A stretch of 64,000 nucleotides of DNA from Heliomicrobium undosum (GTDB lineage: Bacteria > Bacillota > Desulfitobacteriia > Heliobacteriales > Heliobacteriaceae): the NCBI RefSeq assembly GCF_009877425.1, contig NZ_WXEY01000008.1:62001-126000 (forward strand), in the 5' to 3' direction. Shown here in pieces: positions 8,515-17,556 of the stretch (within the stretch, counting starts at the first letter, position 1; each line of letters starts with the position of its first letter). Under the pieces are notes generated by a model. The model did not search any database and had not been told where the DNA came from. It saw only the letters and a program-made list of their open reading frames with translations. Made by a program: the position numbers and the translations under genes.

Positions 8515-9351
8515 TCAGCTTTCCTCACGCCCACTCTCCAATACCTCATTCAGGCTGCCGGTCCGGTAACCGGTCAGGTCGAGTGTCACATAAGTGAAGC
8601 CGAGACTTTTCATATAACGGACGACATCTTCGGCATGTTCCGTGATCCTGCTGAGGCTCTCCCGTTCCACTTCGATGCGCAGCAGGCGATCATGAAAGCG
8701 CGCCCGCACCTGATAAAAACCGAGACGTTTCAGGTACTGTTCGGCCTTTTCCACCCGGTCCAGACCTTCCAAGGTGATGGGGGTTCCGTAGGGGAAGCGC
8801 GAAGAAAGACAAGGGGAGGCGGCCTGGTTCCAGGTGGGAAGGCCAACTTCCTTCGAAAGGGATCGGATCTCCGCCTTCGTCAGCCCAGCCTCCAACAGGG
8901 GGCTGCGGACATTCATCCGTCTCGCCGCCGTCATCCCCGGGCGGTAATCGCCCACATCATCGGCGTTGTTGCCGTCGAGGATGAAGGGGATCCGGCGTTC
9001 GCGCGCGATTTGCCACAAGGTCTCGAAGAGGGCCGTCTTGCAGTGGAAACACCGATCCGGACCGTTCTTGACGAAAGCTTCCCGTGTAAACTCGTCAGTG
9101 GGGACTGTCAACAGCGTGGCGCCGATGCGCCCGGCCAGTTCTTGGGCCTCGGCGATCTGATGCTTGGGCACCGTCTCTGAAATCCCCATAACCGCCAGCG
9201 CCCGGTCCCCCAGGACATCATAGGCCGCTTTAAGAAGGAAGGTGCTGTCGACACCGCCGGAAAAAGCGACCAGGACTTGGCCCATTTCCCGCAGCGCCGC
9301 CTGTAGCGCAGCATATTTCGCATCCCTTGCTGCAACCGTCGTTGTCGTCAT
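8515..9351 (-). CDS. larE: LarE-type ATP-dependent sulfur transferase
   Basis: A 278-residue PP-loop protein. The SGGVDST ATP motif is at residues 31-37, a CFHC motif at 101-104, and PCLSSRFPYG with C181 at the place of the LarE sacrificial cysteine. LarE adenylates a pyridinium carboxylate and donates sulfur from this cysteine to build the nickel-pincer nucleotide cofactor. LarB and LarC are absent from the window. It lies 96 bases after the ABC permease with no terminator seen between, so it may be the last gene of the corrinoid operon. A related sulfur-transfer role on another substrate cannot be excluded. Confidence 0.88.
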   Translation of the reverse strand: MTTTTVAARDAKYAALQAALREMGQVLVAFSGGVDSTFLLKAAYDVLGDRALAVMGISETVPKHQIAEAQELAGRIGATLLTVPTDEFTREAFVKNGPDRCFHCKTALFETLWQIARERRIPFILDGNNADDVGDYRPGMTAARRMNVRSPLLEAGLTKAEIRSLSKEVGLPTWNQAASPCLSSRFPYGTPITLEGLDRVEKAEQYLKRLGFYQVRARFHDRLLRIEVERESLSRITEHAEDVVRYMKSLGFTYVTLDLTGYRTGSLNEVLESGREES

Positions 9352-9447
9352 CTGCCCTTATGCCTCCATCGTTAGAGATTGCCCCTACTATTTCGGCGCG
9401 CCGACCTTGTCATCCTCCCCACAATCCCATTTCATCATCAAGATCTC

Positions 9448-10230
9448 TCAATGACGGATCCTGTGCCAGCGCAGCAGGTGATCGGTGAGGCGGCGATAGA
9501 CGGTCATCAGCAGGAGCACAACCGCGCCGATCACGACGATCCCGGCCACCACCCGGCTGTAATCGGCAAAATCGGAGAAGTACTTTACATACCACCCGAG
9601 TCCGCTGGTGGCGCCGATCATCTCGGCGGCGGTGAGCAGAATGAAGGCCATCACGAGGCTGATGGAACCGCCGGAGAGGATATGGGGCATGGCGCCGGGA
9701 AACAGCACGCGGGTCAAGAGGTCCCAACGGCTGACCCCCAGCGTTCGGGCCGAGTCGACGAGTCCCCTTTCAACCGACTGGACACCGGCGACCGTGTTGA
9801 TAAAGAGGGGCCAGAAGGCGCCGATAAAGATGACGAAGACGGAAGAGGCGGTAAAGGTAGGCAACAGGGCGATGGCGTAGGGGATGTAGACGATAGGCGG
9901 TATGGGCCCCAACAGGTTGGTGACCGGTTCGATGGCCCGATGCAAGCGGCGTTGCCAGCCGACCACCAGGCCCAGCGGGATGGCCGTCGCCACAGCCAGA
10001 AATAAGCCGCTTGCCAGGAGATAAACGGAACTGACGATGCTTTTGCCAAAGACGGAGGCGTCCTCCCAGAGCAGCCGGGCCACCTTTTGGGGAGCAGGAA
10101 ACAAAAAGGGATCGAGAATGTCCACTGCATTGGTGGCCAGCGCCCAGGCCAAGAAGATGGCGGCCAGGATCAACAGGCGGTCTCGCCAGGTTTGCCCCCC
10201 ATCTCCGCCGCTCATATCCCTGCCGGTCAT
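9448..10230 (-). CDS. ABC transporter permease, SsuC/TauC/NrtB family
   Basis: A 260-residue permease with about six transmembrane helices (first at about 17-33). The conserved loop ESARTLG-type motif appears as VDSARTLGVSRWDLLTRVLF around residues 155-175, which contacts the ATPase. It begins inside the ATPase stop codon (ATGA overlap) with GGAGG upstream. With the ATPase and the lipoprotein it forms an importer of the taurine/nitrate/alkanesulfonate class. Placement behind corrinoid methyltransferase genes suggests uptake of the methylated substrate (inference). Confidence 0.9.
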   Translation of the reverse strand: MTGRDMSGGDGGQTWRDRLLILAAIFLAWALATNAVDILDPFLFPAPQKVARLLWEDASVFGKSIVSSVYLLASGLFLAVATAIPLGLVVGWQRRLHRAIEPVTNLLGPIPPIVYIPYAIALLPTFTASSVFVIFIGAFWPLFINTVAGVQSVERGLVDSARTLGVSRWDLLTRVLFPGAMPHILSGGSISLVMAFILLTAAEMIGATSGLGWYVKYFSDFADYSRVVAGIVVIGAVVLLLMTVYRRLTDHLLRWHRIRH

Positions 10231-11018
10231 ATCCCCGCCCCTCCTTCCACCTTCTCCAGTTCTTCCAACAATCCGTCCTGCAACAGCGTCAGGATGTCGT
10301 TGCGCAACACCCGGTAGCCCAGATCTTGGGCCATCTGGAACCGTTTGCGCGGGCGTGTGAAGGGAACGTGGAACACCCGCCGAATCCGGCCGGGACCGGG
10401 GGAAAAGACAACGACCCGGTCGCCCAGGTAGATCGCCTCGTCGATGTCATGGGTCACAAGGACGACGGTCCGGGGGCGTCCCGATTCCTGGCGCAATCGC
10501 AGCAATAGGTCCTGCAGGTAGATGCGATTCTTGGCGTCGACGGCGCCGAAGGGCTCGTCCATCAGATACACTGGCGCATCGAGGGCAAAAGCGCGGGCGA
10601 TGGCCACCCGCTGCCGCATGCCCCCTGACAGTTCGCCGGGGTATTTGTTCCGGGCTTCGCCAAGCCCCACCAGTTCCAGGTAGCGCTGGGCTGACTCCCG
10701 GGAGCCGTCACCGACCTGTCGGAGGGCGAAACGGATATTTTCGAGGGCCGTCATCCAGGGAAAGAGGGAGTAATCCTGAAAAACGACGGCCCGGTCTGGA
10801 CCGGGCCCTTCGATAGGTCTTCCCTGCAAGGTGATGGCGCCCTTCGTCGGCGATAGCAGGCCGGAGAGCAGGCCGATGGTGGAACTTTTTCCGCAGCCGC
10901 TGGGGCCTACCACAGTGATGAACTCGCCTTCCCTGATCTCAAGATCGATGTCTTGCAGGACCCAGCGCTCATCGGCGGGGTACTTCAGGGCGACGGATTC
11001 CATGCGCAAAAAGGCCAC
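10227..11018 (-). CDS. ABC transporter ATPase, SsuB/TauB/NrtD family
   Basis: A 263-residue ATPase. Walker A GPSGCGKSS is at residues 38-46, the signature LSGGMRQRVAIARA near 130, and Walker B VYLMDEPFGAVD near 152. The GTG start has AAAGGA 11 bases upstream; an ATG five codons in is an alternative. The end overlaps the permease start by four bases. It energises the importer encoded on both sides. Confidence 0.92.
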   Translation of the reverse strand: MAFLRMESVALKYPADERWVLQDIDLEIREGEFITVVGPSGCGKSSTIGLLSGLLSPTKGAITLQGRPIEGPGPDRAVVFQDYSLFPWMTALENIRFALRQVGDGSRESAQRYLELVGLGEARNKYPGELSGGMRQRVAIARAFALDAPVYLMDEPFGAVDAKNRIYLQDLLLRLRQESGRPRTVVLVTHDIDEAIYLGDRVVVFSPGPGRIRRVFHVPFTRPRKRFQMAQDLGYRVLRNDILTLLQDGLLEELEKVEGGAGI

Positions 11019-11059
11019 CAGGGTTCACGTCCTTTCCCGACGAGGTCTTCATCTCTTAT

Positions 11060-12190
11060 TTATAGGTTGTTGACCTTGTATTCAGCCTCTAATCGGCTGT
11101 AGGTGGCATTGCCGGGCTCCGCTGCTCTCAGTTGTTCGAGAGCTTCCTTGTAAATGGCCGGTTCGATGAAACGGCTGATATCCAGATCGCTTTGGATGTA
11201 GCCGTCCTGCTTCATCGCCTCCCAGAAGGCGGTGAACCGTTTTTTGTCCGGATCAGGGATGCTGTGAATATGCCCGCTGTAGGTCGACTTTTCGAGCAAT
11301 TCCTTGTCGATCTTCACGTAATTGGCAAGGATGTTGACGGTCTCATCCTGATTCCGGGTGTAGAAATCATAGGCGCGGATCAGCGCCTTGTCGAAGCGGA
11401 CGAAAGCATCCCTTTTGGCTTTCAGCGTCTCGTCCATCGCCACCACCCGGCAGCAGACGTGACCGGGCATGTAGCTCGATGACCAGTCTGCCACCTTCAA
11501 CCCCTGCTGCTCCGCCATCTCGGAGAAGGGCGCCCAGACGTTCCCCGCGTCAGCGGCGCCTTTTTTGATGGCTTCGATGACAGCAGCCGGCGAATCCAAT
11601 TCCATGATCGTGACCTGGCTCTTCCAGTCGATACCGGCCTGGGAGAGCCCGTAGCGCCAGACAGCGTCGCCTGTCGACATGCGGACCGTGGCGATCCGCT
11701 GGCCGACAAAACCTTGGGGCGTTCGGAAGCGGTCGACGTTCTCTGGCTTGGCCACAATCCCGTGGCCTTCGCTCTGCATACCGGCGATGACGACGAAAGG
11801 CGTTCCCTTGGCGATGAAGGTCTGCGGCGCCGCCGTTCCGAAAGCGCCCGTGTCCAGCTTGCCGCTCTTGATGGCGTTCAACCCCTCGCCGGAGTTCGTG
11901 AACTGGAACATCTCCACATCCAGGCCTTCCTGGTCAAAAAAGCCTTTGTCCTTGGCGACGAAAAAGAGGACATCACCCGGGGTCGGCAGATAACCAACGT
12001 TCAGCTTGATCTTCGCGCTAGTGGCCGGTGCTGCGGCGTCCTTGGCGGCTGTTTTCTTTTGCCCCTGGGCGCCGCATCCGGCCGTTGCCAGGGCGGTCAC
12101 AGCGAGGATCATCGCGCCGGCGATCACTTTTCGCAACGCCGGTTTTTGCATCCATTGAATCCATTGAGACCGGTGCATGAATTGCTTCAA
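11060..12190 (-). CDS. ABC transporter substrate-binding lipoprotein (NMT1/SsuA type)
   Basis: About 376 residues. A basic N-terminus, a hydrophobic stretch and a lipobox (TALATAGCG) predict a lipid-anchored extracytoplasmic protein. The mature part has the two-lobed fold signs of the SsuA/TauA/NMT1 group (KLNVGYLPTPGDVLFFVAKD near the start). The TTG at 12190 sits about 10 bases after GGAG; a GTG at 12199 is almost fused to that site, and an ATG at 12178 would give a signal peptide of more usual length. The family binds sulfonates, nitrate, pyrimidines or aromatic acids, so the ligand is open. The operon suggests a methylated compound. Confidence 0.88.
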   Translation of the reverse strand: MKQFMHRSQWIQWMQKPALRKVIAGAMILAVTALATAGCGAQGQKKTAAKDAAAPATSAKIKLNVGYLPTPGDVLFFVAKDKGFFDQEGLDVEMFQFTNSGEGLNAIKSGKLDTGAFGTAAPQTFIAKGTPFVVIAGMQSEGHGIVAKPENVDRFRTPQGFVGQRIATVRMSTGDAVWRYGLSQAGIDWKSQVTIMELDSPAAVIEAIKKGAADAGNVWAPFSEMAEQQGLKVADWSSSYMPGHVCCRVVAMDETLKAKRDAFVRFDKALIRAYDFYTRNQDETVNILANYVKIDKELLEKSTYSGHIHSIPDPDKKRFTAFWEAMKQDGYIQSDLDISRFIEPAIYKEALEQLRAAEPGNATYSRLEAEYKVNNL

Positions 12191-12231
12191 TTGCTTCACT
12201 CTCCATCAATTCGCAGTGCGGCGGTCGCGGG

Positions 12232-12921
12232 TTACTCTTCCCGCTCCAGCAGGCGTTTGTAGTAAAAACCGGACGTATACAAGGCGGCCGCCGGGTTGTG
12301 CCCCAGCACCCGGTCTTTCGTGATCAAGGTGGTCACAGGCGCCTTGGAGTACTTGATGAACAAGGAATCATGGCCGACACAGAGGCCGTTGATCACGTTC
12401 AGATCGGTCTGCTCCTGGTTGAGCAGTTCGGCCTGCAGCACGGGATTGCAGAGGGATTCGTGGCATCCCTTCTGGATTTTCAATTCCTCCGGCACGCCGA
12501 CCTCGGTCTTGTCAACAGCACCCACCTTGCAGAGAACGCTGTAGCCGGTGAGCCCCTTGGCCTCGAGGATCTTGACGAAGGTTTTCGTCTCGTTGATCAG
12601 GCCGATGCAGGTGGCGATGCCGATCTTCTTGGCGCCCAGCCGCTTGGCGAAAGCGATGATCTCCTCGACTCGGGTCAGCTTTCCGTAATAGAGGCCTTCG
12701 ATTTCGGCGGCTACCCGGGCGATGCGGGCCGTTTCCCCTTCTGTCCGGTACGATTCGGTGATGCGATCTATTTGGTCCCCTTCGGCCCCGGAGGTCAGGC
12801 AGAAACTCGGAAAGTTCTTTTCACGGCGGTAGCAGTTCAATACACCGCAGTCAGAACAACTCAGCCTTTTGCTGTCATCGTTCACAAGGACCCACTCCTT
12901 TGCTTTTTGAACCTTAACCAT
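12232..12921 (-). CDS. DUF1847 cysteine-rich protein
   Basis: A 229-residue soluble protein matching DUF1847. It has an N-terminal CSDCGVLNC cluster and further conserved cysteines (ATCIG, SVLCKVG, GCHESLCNP, NGLCVGHD), a likely metal or cluster site. The family often sits beside corrinoid methyltransferase and RACo genes in anaerobes, and its function is unknown. The ATG at 12921 has AAGGCGG upstream; a GTG at 12885 preceded by AAAGGAG is an equally good start and would begin closer to the cysteine motif. It lies 14 bases after the RACo-type gene. Confidence 0.82.
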   Translation of the reverse strand: MVKVQKAKEWVLVNDDSKRLSCSDCGVLNCYRREKNFPSFCLTSGAEGDQIDRITESYRTEGETARIARVAAEIEGLYYGKLTRVEEIIAFAKRLGAKKIGIATCIGLINETKTFVKILEAKGLTGYSVLCKVGAVDKTEVGVPEELKIQKGCHESLCNPVLQAELLNQEQTDLNVINGLCVGHDSLFIKYSKAPVTTLITKDRVLGHNPAAALYTSGFYYKRLLEREE

Positions 12922-12935
12922 GAAAACTTACCGCC

Positions 12936-14618
12936 TTAAAAACCTAGACAGCCGACGAATACCTGATCGAAGTCGCCGTAATCGGCCAATTCGATCACCT
13001 CTACCGAGGAGACTGAGGCCTCCAACTCCCGGCGGAGGTCACCGTTCAGCAGCAACGCCTGACCGCCCGTTTTCGAGGTATTGCCGAGAAACTGGATTTT
13101 CCCCTCAAAAGCGTCCGGCAAAAGACCGATTTGGATCAGGCTGCGGGCCTGCAGGTGGTAGCCGAAAGAGCCGGCGATAAAGACGCGATCCACATCTTCA
13201 GGCCGGACGCCCTTGCTTCGCAGCAGCAGTTCGACACCGGCTCGGATGGCCCCTTTCGCCAGTTGGATCTGGCGGACATCCTTTTGGGTCAGCACGATAT
13301 CTCCGGCGATCTGGAACACTGGTTTGCCATCGCAGGTGTTCAGCCGCTCCCGCAAGGCCTCGGGTATCTTCGAGCCGTCAGGCCGGACGAAGCGGCCGCG
13401 TTTGTCGATGACGCCATGGGCCGCCAACTCTCCGGCGATGTCCAGGAGGCCGCTGCCGCAGATACCGGTCGGCTCGGCCTCTTCAATCGTCTTTACTGTT
13501 ACCGCGCCATCAGACTCCAGGCGGAAGCGCTCGATGGCGCCCCTGCCGGCGCGCATGCCGTGGGTGATGTTCATGCCTTCGAAGGCCGGACCGGCTGCCG
13601 TCGAGGCGGCGGCCATTGCGCCGTCGACGGCGAGGACCATCTCGCCGTTGGTGCCGATGTCGACGAACAGGGTCACCCCCGGCAGTTCCGCCAGCCCTGC
13701 CGCCAACATGCCGGCGGTGATGTCTGCGCCCACGTAGGCCGAGAGGATCGGCGGCAGATAGACGAGCGCGTAAGCGGCCACATCCAGGCCCAGCGCTTCG
13801 GCCCGCACGTGGTTGCCCCCGGTGATGACAGGCCTGTAGGGGTGTTTTCCCAGAGATGTAGGATCGGTGTCCGTCGCCAAGTGTAGCATGCAGGTGTTGC
13901 CGCTGAAGACCACCTCGGCGATGTCGCCACGCTCGACTGCGGCCGCTTCCGTCACTTGGGTGATCAACCGGTTGATCTCCCCAATCAGTTCCCTGTGCAT
14001 GAGTGCACGCCCAGCGGGGTCGGAAGTGAACTTGATGCGCGACAGCACATCCTGTCCATGCAGGCTTTGCGGGTTCAGGGAGGAAGCGGCGGCCAATTCG
14101 ACGCCGGAAACCATGTGGACAAGAGAAGCCACCAGCGTCGTTGTGCCGATATCGACGACCAATCCGAACAGGCGGTCTGTCCTGTCTCCCGGCTCCGTGG
14201 CCACCAAGGCGCCGCCGGCCAGAACACGGGTCTCGCCGGCCGCGTCATCATAGGCTTTCGCAAAAAAGGGATCGATGGCGACAGGGCGCGCCTGACCATG
14301 GCTGATGATTTTCAGTGATTGTGTGGATATGCGCTGGGGGATTTCCACCTCGATGTCACCGGTGACGAGAGCCTCACAGGCGAGCACCCAGCCCTCTGCT
14401 TCCGCTTCCGGCGTCAGGTGATGCGTCCCCCCGGGCTGCGCGAAGGGACGGAAGCGCTCCGCCAGTCTTACCTTGCACTTGCCGCAGGTTCCCGCGCCGT
14501 TGCAGGGGGCTTCGATGAGCACACCTGCTCTTCGCGCCGCCTGGAGGATGGTCGTTCCTGCTTCTACTTGAATCGAGTCCCGGGACGGAAGAAAGAGGAT
14601 ATGCACCTGTTTAGCCAC
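12936..14618 (-). CDS. RACo-type reductive activator of corrinoid proteins
   Basis: A 560-residue protein. An N-terminal 2Fe-2S ferredoxin domain carries ligands C39, C45, C48 (APCNGAGTCGKCKVRL) and C81. After a linker comes an actin-like ASKHA ATPase domain (DUF4445 family): GLVVDIGTTTLVASLV near 150 and VTLFVDIGTNGEM near 315. RACo proteins use ATP to reduce inactive Co(II) corrinoid to Co(I). It starts with GTG behind AAGGAG, just past the URO-D stop. Its place here gives the operon its own repair enzyme. Confidence 0.93.
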   Translation of the reverse strand: MAKQVHILFLPSRDSIQVEAGTTILQAARRAGVLIEAPCNGAGTCGKCKVRLAERFRPFAQPGGTHHLTPEAEAEGWVLACEALVTGDIEVEIPQRISTQSLKIISHGQARPVAIDPFFAKAYDDAAGETRVLAGGALVATEPGDRTDRLFGLVVDIGTTTLVASLVHMVSGVELAAASSLNPQSLHGQDVLSRIKFTSDPAGRALMHRELIGEINRLITQVTEAAAVERGDIAEVVFSGNTCMLHLATDTDPTSLGKHPYRPVITGGNHVRAEALGLDVAAYALVYLPPILSAYVGADITAGMLAAGLAELPGVTLFVDIGTNGEMVLAVDGAMAAASTAAGPAFEGMNITHGMRAGRGAIERFRLESDGAVTVKTIEEAEPTGICGSGLLDIAGELAAHGVIDKRGRFVRPDGSKIPEALRERLNTCDGKPVFQIAGDIVLTQKDVRQIQLAKGAIRAGVELLLRSKGVRPEDVDRVFIAGSFGYHLQARSLIQIGLLPDAFEGKIQFLGNTSKTGGQALLLNGDLRRELEASVSSVEVIELADYGDFDQVFVGCLGF

Positions 14619-14622
14619 GCTG

Positions 14623-15645
14623 TTATGTCTCCTTCACCACCTGGGTCATCGCCTGAAGGACCCCAATGGAGGTAGAGGTGCTCAGACCGCAGGCTGGCGC
14701 GATGATGTCAATGCCGTCATGGACGAGCCGGCGGGTCTGGTCGGCCACCTTTTGGGCATCGCCAAACTCCAGCAGATAAGTGCTGAGATTGCCCATGGTC
14801 GTCAGTTCGGGATACTCCTCTTTGAGCAAACGCAGGTTGACCATGGCGTCGGTGCTGATCGCATCCCCTTTGATACGAGGGATCAGGTGTTTCACCGATT
14901 TCATGTCTCCGCAGATGTGGACGATGGCTGCGCCCCCGCGGTTGTGGATCCCGTCGATGACCTTATTCAGGTAACGAAGGGCGTATTCTTCAAACATCTT
15001 GGGACCCAGGATCTCACCAGTCGCCGTCGGATCGCCGATGGAGATGACCCGAACGCCGGCGTCGATCAAGCCTTCGGCATAGGCGATGAGGTGGTCGCTC
15101 ACATAGTCGATCACCCGATGGGCCTTTTCCCGGTCCTTGCGCAGTTCTTTCAGAAACACCATGGGGTCGACGATGGAAGCGGCCGTGCTGATCGGACCGG
15201 TCAGGTTGCCGATCACCGGGATGTCAGGATGGCTGCGGCTCAACCGCCAGGCTGCCTGGATCACCTTCTCGATCCGGCCCGAAGCCGGCAGTTGGCCCGG
15301 TTTTTTGAAGGGCACCGCCGAAACGGATGGGTAGGCTTCCTTCTCGATCTTCGGTTCGCAGGCCAGGCTGCCGAAGTGGATGTCCGAGCCGAACATCTCC
15401 GCCTCGACGGTCATGCAAAAGGGGATGCCCAGATTCTCAAAACCGGTATGTTCGTGGATATCGTAGGCCAGTTCCGCCATCAGCCTGTCGTCGTGATGGG
15501 CTTCCGGCAGGGTATGGCCGCTTTGACGCATCACATCGACGATGGCGGCGTTCATCATGCCGCCGGGACAGACAACAGGCGGCCGGTCCGTCTTCTCCCT
15601 GCGCAACACACGCAGCAACCGTTCTTTGGGGCTGATGGAACTCAC
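14623..15645 (-). CDS. Uroporphyrinogen decarboxylase-family methyltransferase (1)
   Basis: A 340-residue protein of the URO-D superfamily, MtaA/MtbA/CmuA-like branch. VHICGD near residue 242 and APACGLS near 323 supply the His-x-Cys and Cys that bind catalytic zinc in the methyltransferase members. The GTG at 15645 is preferred: GGGGAGACAG precedes it and the protein then opens with the typical SISPKERLLRVLRREKTDRP; the ATG at 15681 has no ribosome site. It probably moves a methyl group between the corrinoid protein and a substrate or acceptor thiol. It is not a haem-pathway enzyme, because no other haem gene is near and the zinc motif is intact. Confidence 0.88.
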   Translation of the reverse strand: MSSISPKERLLRVLRREKTDRPPVVCPGGMMNAAIVDVMRQSGHTLPEAHHDDRLMAELAYDIHEHTGFENLGIPFCMTVEAEMFGSDIHFGSLACEPKIEKEAYPSVSAVPFKKPGQLPASGRIEKVIQAAWRLSRSHPDIPVIGNLTGPISTAASIVDPMVFLKELRKDREKAHRVIDYVSDHLIAYAEGLIDAGVRVISIGDPTATGEILGPKMFEEYALRYLNKVIDGIHNRGGAAIVHICGDMKSVKHLIPRIKGDAISTDAMVNLRLLKEEYPELTTMGNLSTYLLEFGDAQKVADQTRRLVHDGIDIIAPACGLSTSTSIGVLQAMTQVVKET

Positions 15646-15714
15646 CCTGTCTCCCCGCTTTCGCTGAAAAAATACTCCCATATCATTCGTCCATTGACCG
15701 CTCTGAAGGTTCCG

Positions 15715-16824
15715 TTATCTTCCGGCTGCCACGCCCGGCAGGCGCAGTACTTCCGGGTCAATGGGCCATCCTACTTCCCGCACCGTGTCCACCATGGCGT
15801 GGATGTTGGCAAAGGGCGTCTCCGTCGGCAAGCTGCAACCGGAAGCAACGATATACCCTTTGGGGCTGTCGCAGGCCTGGGCGATGCACTGGAGAACCGC
15901 TTCACGCACGTCCTCAGGACGCCCCTGCAGCATCGTCTCAGAAGGTTTCACATTTCCCATCAGCCGCACCTTGTGGCCAACCTTCTCTTTTGCCTCCAGC
16001 AGGTCGGCGTCATTGTCGATGCTGATGCAGTCGGCGCCGGCTTCGACCATGAGGTCCCAGATGCGGTTTGTCTTGCCGCAGATGTGCAGGGTGACCGTTT
16101 TGCCGCGGGAGTGGATGTAGTCGATGAGCCGCTTCAGGTAGGGGAAGGAAAATTCTTTGAACTGACGCGGGCTGATGACGGTGCTGGAGGACATGGCGTC
16201 GGTGAGGCTGGGAACGCCGCCGGCATCGAGTATGGCCTTGGCGTAGCGCAGGCTCGTCTCCAAGGAGACCTCGCAGAGCTTATGCACCGCTTCGGGGTTG
16301 CGCAGGGTCAACCGGACCAACGTCTCGGCGCCGATCAGAAAGGAGGCGTTGGTGAAAGGGCAGGTCAGCGCCGCCGTTACGGTCACTTCCGTTCCCACCG
16401 CGTCTAGGGTGCGCTGCAATGCCTCCAGGTGGTGCGGCAGGTTCCCATCCCGTTCCGGCTCGGCCGGCGCGAGGCGGTCGATCTCGGATACGTCGGTAAT
16501 GGCCGGCGCCGCCAGATAGGCTGTCTCGTCATCAGGATAATGGACGCTGGCGCCCATCGCTTCGGCCTGGGTGTAGAGATCGGTAAAAATCCGGATGATA
16601 TCGTAACGGAACAACCGGTAGGCCTCGGTGTGCGCCCGGGCCAGCAACTTGCCGTTGCCGCGAAACTGGGAGATCTTCGCGCCGATGACGCGGGCCGCCG
16701 TGTTGCCCACGATGGGCACACAGGGCAAACGGTCGACGGCCTCTCCCCGGTTGTAGGCGGCCAACCGTTCAATGGGGGTCATGGTCTCTACATCCCAGCG
16801 GGGTTTGTACATTGTCGTTGTCAA
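15715..16824 (-). CDS. Uroporphyrinogen decarboxylase-family methyltransferase (2)
   Basis: A 369-residue URO-D-family protein, a divergent paralogue of the next gene. It carries HICGKT near residue 248 and VASGCSLPTETP near 332, the zinc motif of MtaA/CmuA-type methyltransferases. The TTG start lies 8 bases after GGAGG and overlaps the corrinoid gene stop; an ATG four codons in is 20 bases from that site. Being directly coupled to the corrinoid gene, it probably acts on that protein. Whether it handles the substrate or the acceptor side is not visible from sequence. Confidence 0.88.
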   Translation of the reverse strand: MTTTMYKPRWDVETMTPIERLAAYNRGEAVDRLPCVPIVGNTAARVIGAKISQFRGNGKLLARAHTEAYRLFRYDIIRIFTDLYTQAEAMGASVHYPDDETAYLAAPAITDVSEIDRLAPAEPERDGNLPHHLEALQRTLDAVGTEVTVTAALTCPFTNASFLIGAETLVRLTLRNPEAVHKLCEVSLETSLRYAKAILDAGGVPSLTDAMSSSTVISPRQFKEFSFPYLKRLIDYIHSRGKTVTLHICGKTNRIWDLMVEAGADCISIDNDADLLEAKEKVGHKVRLMGNVKPSETMLQGRPEDVREAVLQCIAQACDSPKGYIVASGCSLPTETPFANIHAMVDTVREVGWPIDPEVLRLPGVAAGR

Positions 16825-17468
16825 CTGACCAGCCTCCGCGCAAGTTTTACGGCGTCAGCCGCGTTGGCGGCATAGCCGTCGGCGCCGATCTGGTCGGCGA
16901 AGCGCTGGGAAATGGGTCCGCCGCCGACGATCACCTTAAAGCGGTTGCGGATCTGCCGCGCTTCCAGCAGCCGGACGACCTCGCCCATGCCGTCCATGGT
17001 GGTCGTCATCAAGGTGGAGATGCCGATGATCTGGGCGCTCACCTCATGAGCCCGTTCTACAAACCGCTGGGGCGGCACATCGCGCCCCAAGTCATGGACC
17101 TCGAAGCCGGACGTTTCGAGCATGATCTTGACCATGTTCTTGCCGATGTCATGAGTGTCGCCTTCAATCACCCCTATGACAACCTTGACCTTCTCCCCTT
17201 CCTCGCGCGGTTTCAGGTAGGGCCTGAGCACCTCTAAACCGGCGTACATGGCGTCAGCGCACATGAGGATCTCGGGAATGAAGTACTCTTCCTGTTCAAA
17301 GAGTTCGCCCGCCCGGGCCATGCCGTGGGCGAGCCCCTGATCGATGGCTTCATAGGCGTCGATGCCTGCTTCAATCACCTGATGACTCGTCTCGACCGCC
17401 TTCTCCTCATCCATGTCGAGGACGGTGTCCGATAAATCTTGAAGCAATTTACTTTTCAGCTCCGCCAA
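16821..17468 (-). CDS. Corrinoid-binding methyl carrier protein (MtaC/MtbC type)
   Basis: A 215-residue protein with two domains. Residues 1-88 form the helical cap (EEYFIPEILMCADAMYAGLEVL). Residues 90-215 form a B12-binding Rossmann domain with D104-T-H106-D-I-G, where H106 is the lower cobalt ligand, and a late VGGGPIS loop. It carries a methyl group on cobalamin between the methyltransferases encoded next. TTG start with AAGGAGGG 8 bases before. It is the first gene of an eight-gene run (nine with larE) extending to 9448 or 8515. Confidence 0.93.
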   Translation of the reverse strand: MAELKSKLLQDLSDTVLDMDEEKAVETSHQVIEAGIDAYEAIDQGLAHGMARAGELFEQEEYFIPEILMCADAMYAGLEVLRPYLKPREEGEKVKVVIGVIEGDTHDIGKNMVKIMLETSGFEVHDLGRDVPPQRFVERAHEVSAQIIGISTLMTTTMDGMGEVVRLLEARQIRNRFKVIVGGGPISQRFADQIGADGYAANAADAVKLARRLVS

Positions 17469-17494
17469 GGGCGAAACCCTCCTTCTCTGTAAGT

Positions 17495-17547
17495 AAAAAA
17501 GGCCGGGCAGGGGCGCGCCGTATATCCTGCGCTTCCCTGACCGGCCT
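17495..17547 (-). terminator. Terminator in the leader of the corrinoid operon
   Basis: On the minus strand AGGCCGG-T-CAGGG pairs with CCCTG-C-CCGGCCT around a GC-rich loop and is followed by TTTTTTAC. It ends only about 10 bases before the ribosome site of the corrinoid gene. It either closes the metY transcript or, given the candidate promoter at 17577-17605, acts as an attenuator. Confidence 0.75.
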
Positions 17548-17556
17548 CCAGTATGT

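Noticed and set aside
14719-16407. A 562-codon plus-strand open frame
   Set aside because: Antisense of the two URO-D-family genes.
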